Positions 62,988 through 64,000 of a DNA stretch of 64,000 bases are shown here, piece by piece. A model generated the notes under the pieces. That model searched no databases. It was not told the origin of the DNA and saw only the letters and a program-made list of their open reading frames with translations. Position 1 is the first letter of the stretch; every line of letters starts with the position of its first letter. Position numbers and translations under genes: made by a program. Source of the DNA: Bacilli bacterium (GTDB lineage Bacteria; Bacillota_I; Bacilli_A; RFN20; CAG-826); NCBI GenBank assembly GCA_022482735.1, contig JAKVOO010000001.1, positions 739,699-803,698 on the forward strand, read 5' to 3'.

Positions 62988-63244
62988 ATAAAAAGTCCTT
63001 AGGCAAGAAAATTGCCTAAGGACGTAATTAACGTGGTGCCACCTTAGTTCGCCTCAACTTCATAGTTAAGGCCTTAGCAAGTATCGCTACTTGTCCGCTA
63101 ATAACGGGCGGTCCCGATGATTCATACTCCGTTCCGAATCATAGCTCATAGATGCGTTCGTTTCTCACTTCCATTTCGCCCTTCCACCATCGGCGAATCG
63201 CTTTTAGAAGTCAAAGAAATTACTATCTCTCTTCATTGCTGATA
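62988..63244 (-). promoter_or_regulatory. T-box riboswitch leader of the amino acid ABC operon
   Basis: On the minus strand the T-box core AAGGTGGCACCACG (63032-63045) precedes a 12-bp terminator stem (62995-63006 with 63012-63023) and a T run, and antitermination would open the operon when the cognate tRNA is uncharged. Upstream are stem I features: a GAGAG-AGTA element and an opposing GAAC segment (loop-E-like). The specifier lies near the sequence GAACGCATC; GCA (Ala) or ATC (Ile) frames are both possible and I do not choose. Confidence 0.88.
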
Positions 63245-63250
63245 GCCATA

Positions 63251-63278
63251 ATTATAGAAATAATTTTAAAAAGTGCAA
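63251..63278 (-). promoter_or_regulatory. Promoter of the T-box-controlled operon
   Basis: Minus strand: TTGCAC (63273-63278), 16-base spacer, TATAAT (63251-63256). Start near 63244, just before the T-box stem I. Confidence 0.8.
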
Positions 63279-63316
63279 TAAGTTTTTTTATCAACTTTCA
63301 AGAAAGGGTTATCACA

Positions 63317-64000
63317 CTATTGAAGTTGATAATTTTTGGCTTGGGTAGCAAAGAGTTTGTAGTAAAGCGAATCGCGTTTTTCCATTAGATGCTCGTGCGT
63401 ATCAAAGTCACTTACCTTGCCTTTATCAATAACTAATACCTTATCACAGAAAACCGATGATGACATCCGATGGGAGATATATATGGCGGTTTTATCCTCA
63501 ACCAAAGAATTAAAGTTTGCATATATATCTGCTTCGGCTAACGGGTCTAAAGCACTTGTAGGCTCATCCAGTATAACTAATGACGCGTCTTTATATAAGG
63601 CACGTGCAATCGCCACTTTTTGTGATTCTCCCCCTGATAAATCCACTCCTTTTTCGTCATAAATTTTTGAGTAAAGAGTGTTGATACCTTCAGGTAATGC
63701 GTCAATTTTGTTTTTTAATCCAACTTTATTTGCCGTTTTGTAAGCCTCTTCTTGATGTTGATTATCGTTACTGATATTCTCCGCAATCGTCCAAGCAAAA
63801 AGTTTAAAGTCCTGAAACACGGCACTGATGGCTTTGATATAGCTAGCTAGGTCGTAATCGTTAATATTCTTGCCATTAACAATTATTTCTCCTTCATTCG
63901 GTTTATATAGGCGACAAAGAAGTTTGATAAGTGTCGTTTTTCCTGCGCCATTCAAGCCAACAAGCGATATTTTTTCCCCGTGATTAATCTTAAACGAAAC
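63317..64000 (-). CDS. ABC exporter ATPase domain (5' end beyond window)
   Basis: C-terminal part of a fused exporter, open to the right edge: the codons before the cut read KINHGEKISLVGLNGAGKTT (Walker A), then LSGGESQKVAIARA signature, Walker [13 protein letters not shown] and ISHRM. Compares with the exporter pair at 17.5-21 kb. A long inverted repeat follows the stop, without a T run on the minus strand. Confidence 0.88.
   Translation of the reverse strand, partial: VSFKINHGEKISLVGLNGAGKTTLIKLLCRLYKPNEGEIIVNGKNINDYDLASYIKAISAVFQDFKLFAWTIAENISNDNQHQEEAYKTANKVGLKNKIDALPEGINTLYSKIYDEKGVDLSGGESQKVAIARALYKDASLVILDEPTSALDPLAEADIYANFNSLVEDKTAIYISHRMSSSVFCDKVLVIDKGKVSDFDTHEHLMEKRDSLYYKLFATQAKNYQLQ

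Noticed and set aside
63279..63343. Long inverted repeat TATCAACTT/AAGTTGATA after the right-edge ABC gene as terminator
   Set aside because: On the minus strand it is followed by A residues, not T, so it does not meet the terminator pattern.

Overview
The window is a 64 kb stretch of low-GC, gene-dense bacterial chromosome. It looks like a Bacillota genome, probably an anaerobic Bacilli/Erysipelotrichia/Mollicutes-related lineage. Evidence: conserved Firmicutes gene blocks (dnaX-ybaB-recR-tmk-holB-ricT-rsmI; prfA-prmC-tsaC-rpiB; comFA-comFC-secA-prfB), strong AGGAGG-type ribosome sites, a CIRCE operator, a T-box leader, PHO-box-like repeats and a monomeric [FeFe] hydrogenase. UGA is a stop here: prfB carries the CTT-TGA-C programmed frameshift, so the Mycoplasma UGA=Trp code does not apply. 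I saw no tRNA, rRNA, CRISPR array or insertion sequence.

Layout. 1-3.9 kb: a partial phage-type protein, folD, rnr, secG. 4.0-4.6 kb: heat-regulated hsp20. 4.5-17.3 kb (minus strand): AlkD-like protein, uvrB, a YitT transporter, prfB, secA, comFC/comFA, rpiB, tsaC, prmC, prfA. 17.5-21.1 kb: a heterodimeric ABC exporter, one half frameshifted, headed by a 25-codon ORF. 21.5-22.9 kb: a lipoprotein phosphoesterase with two small membrane proteins. 23-29.1 kb: the dnaX replication/repair operon. 29.2-31.4 kb: PRPP and salvage genes (upp, prs, hpt). 31.4-34.9 kb: a YfhO-type giant membrane protein. 35-39.1 kb: an RNA-rich stretch with three candidate structured RNAs among mazG-like, rluA-like and ASCH genes. 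39-46.9 kb: aldo/keto reductase, thioredoxin and an unusual thioredoxin reductase, glycolipid-type acyltransferase and glycosyltransferase, [FeFe] hydrogenase, APH-like kinase. 47-50 kb: 2H phosphoesterase and feoAB. 51.5-58.5 kb: complete pstSCAB-phoU-phoP-phoR. 58.6-60.5 kb: nucleoside kinase and HD hydrolase. 60.7-63.3 kb: T-box-controlled amino acid ABC importer. The right edge cuts an ABC exporter ATPase.

Working together. The pst-pho block is a self-contained phosphate sensing and import unit preceded by PHO-box-like repeats. Its PstS is the most striking gene here: the two halves of the usual PstS sequence are in reversed order (a circular permutation behind one signal peptide). The adjacent PstA carries about 110 extra extracytoplasmic residues with a PDZ-like pattern. 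feoAB has a DtxR/IdeR-like operator. The redox genes and the hydrogenase fit anaerobic life.

Caution: four otherwise good genes (ABC exporter half, prs, hydA, feoB) contain six single-base frameshifts between them. Because prs should be essential, residual assembly errors are at least as likely as real decay.
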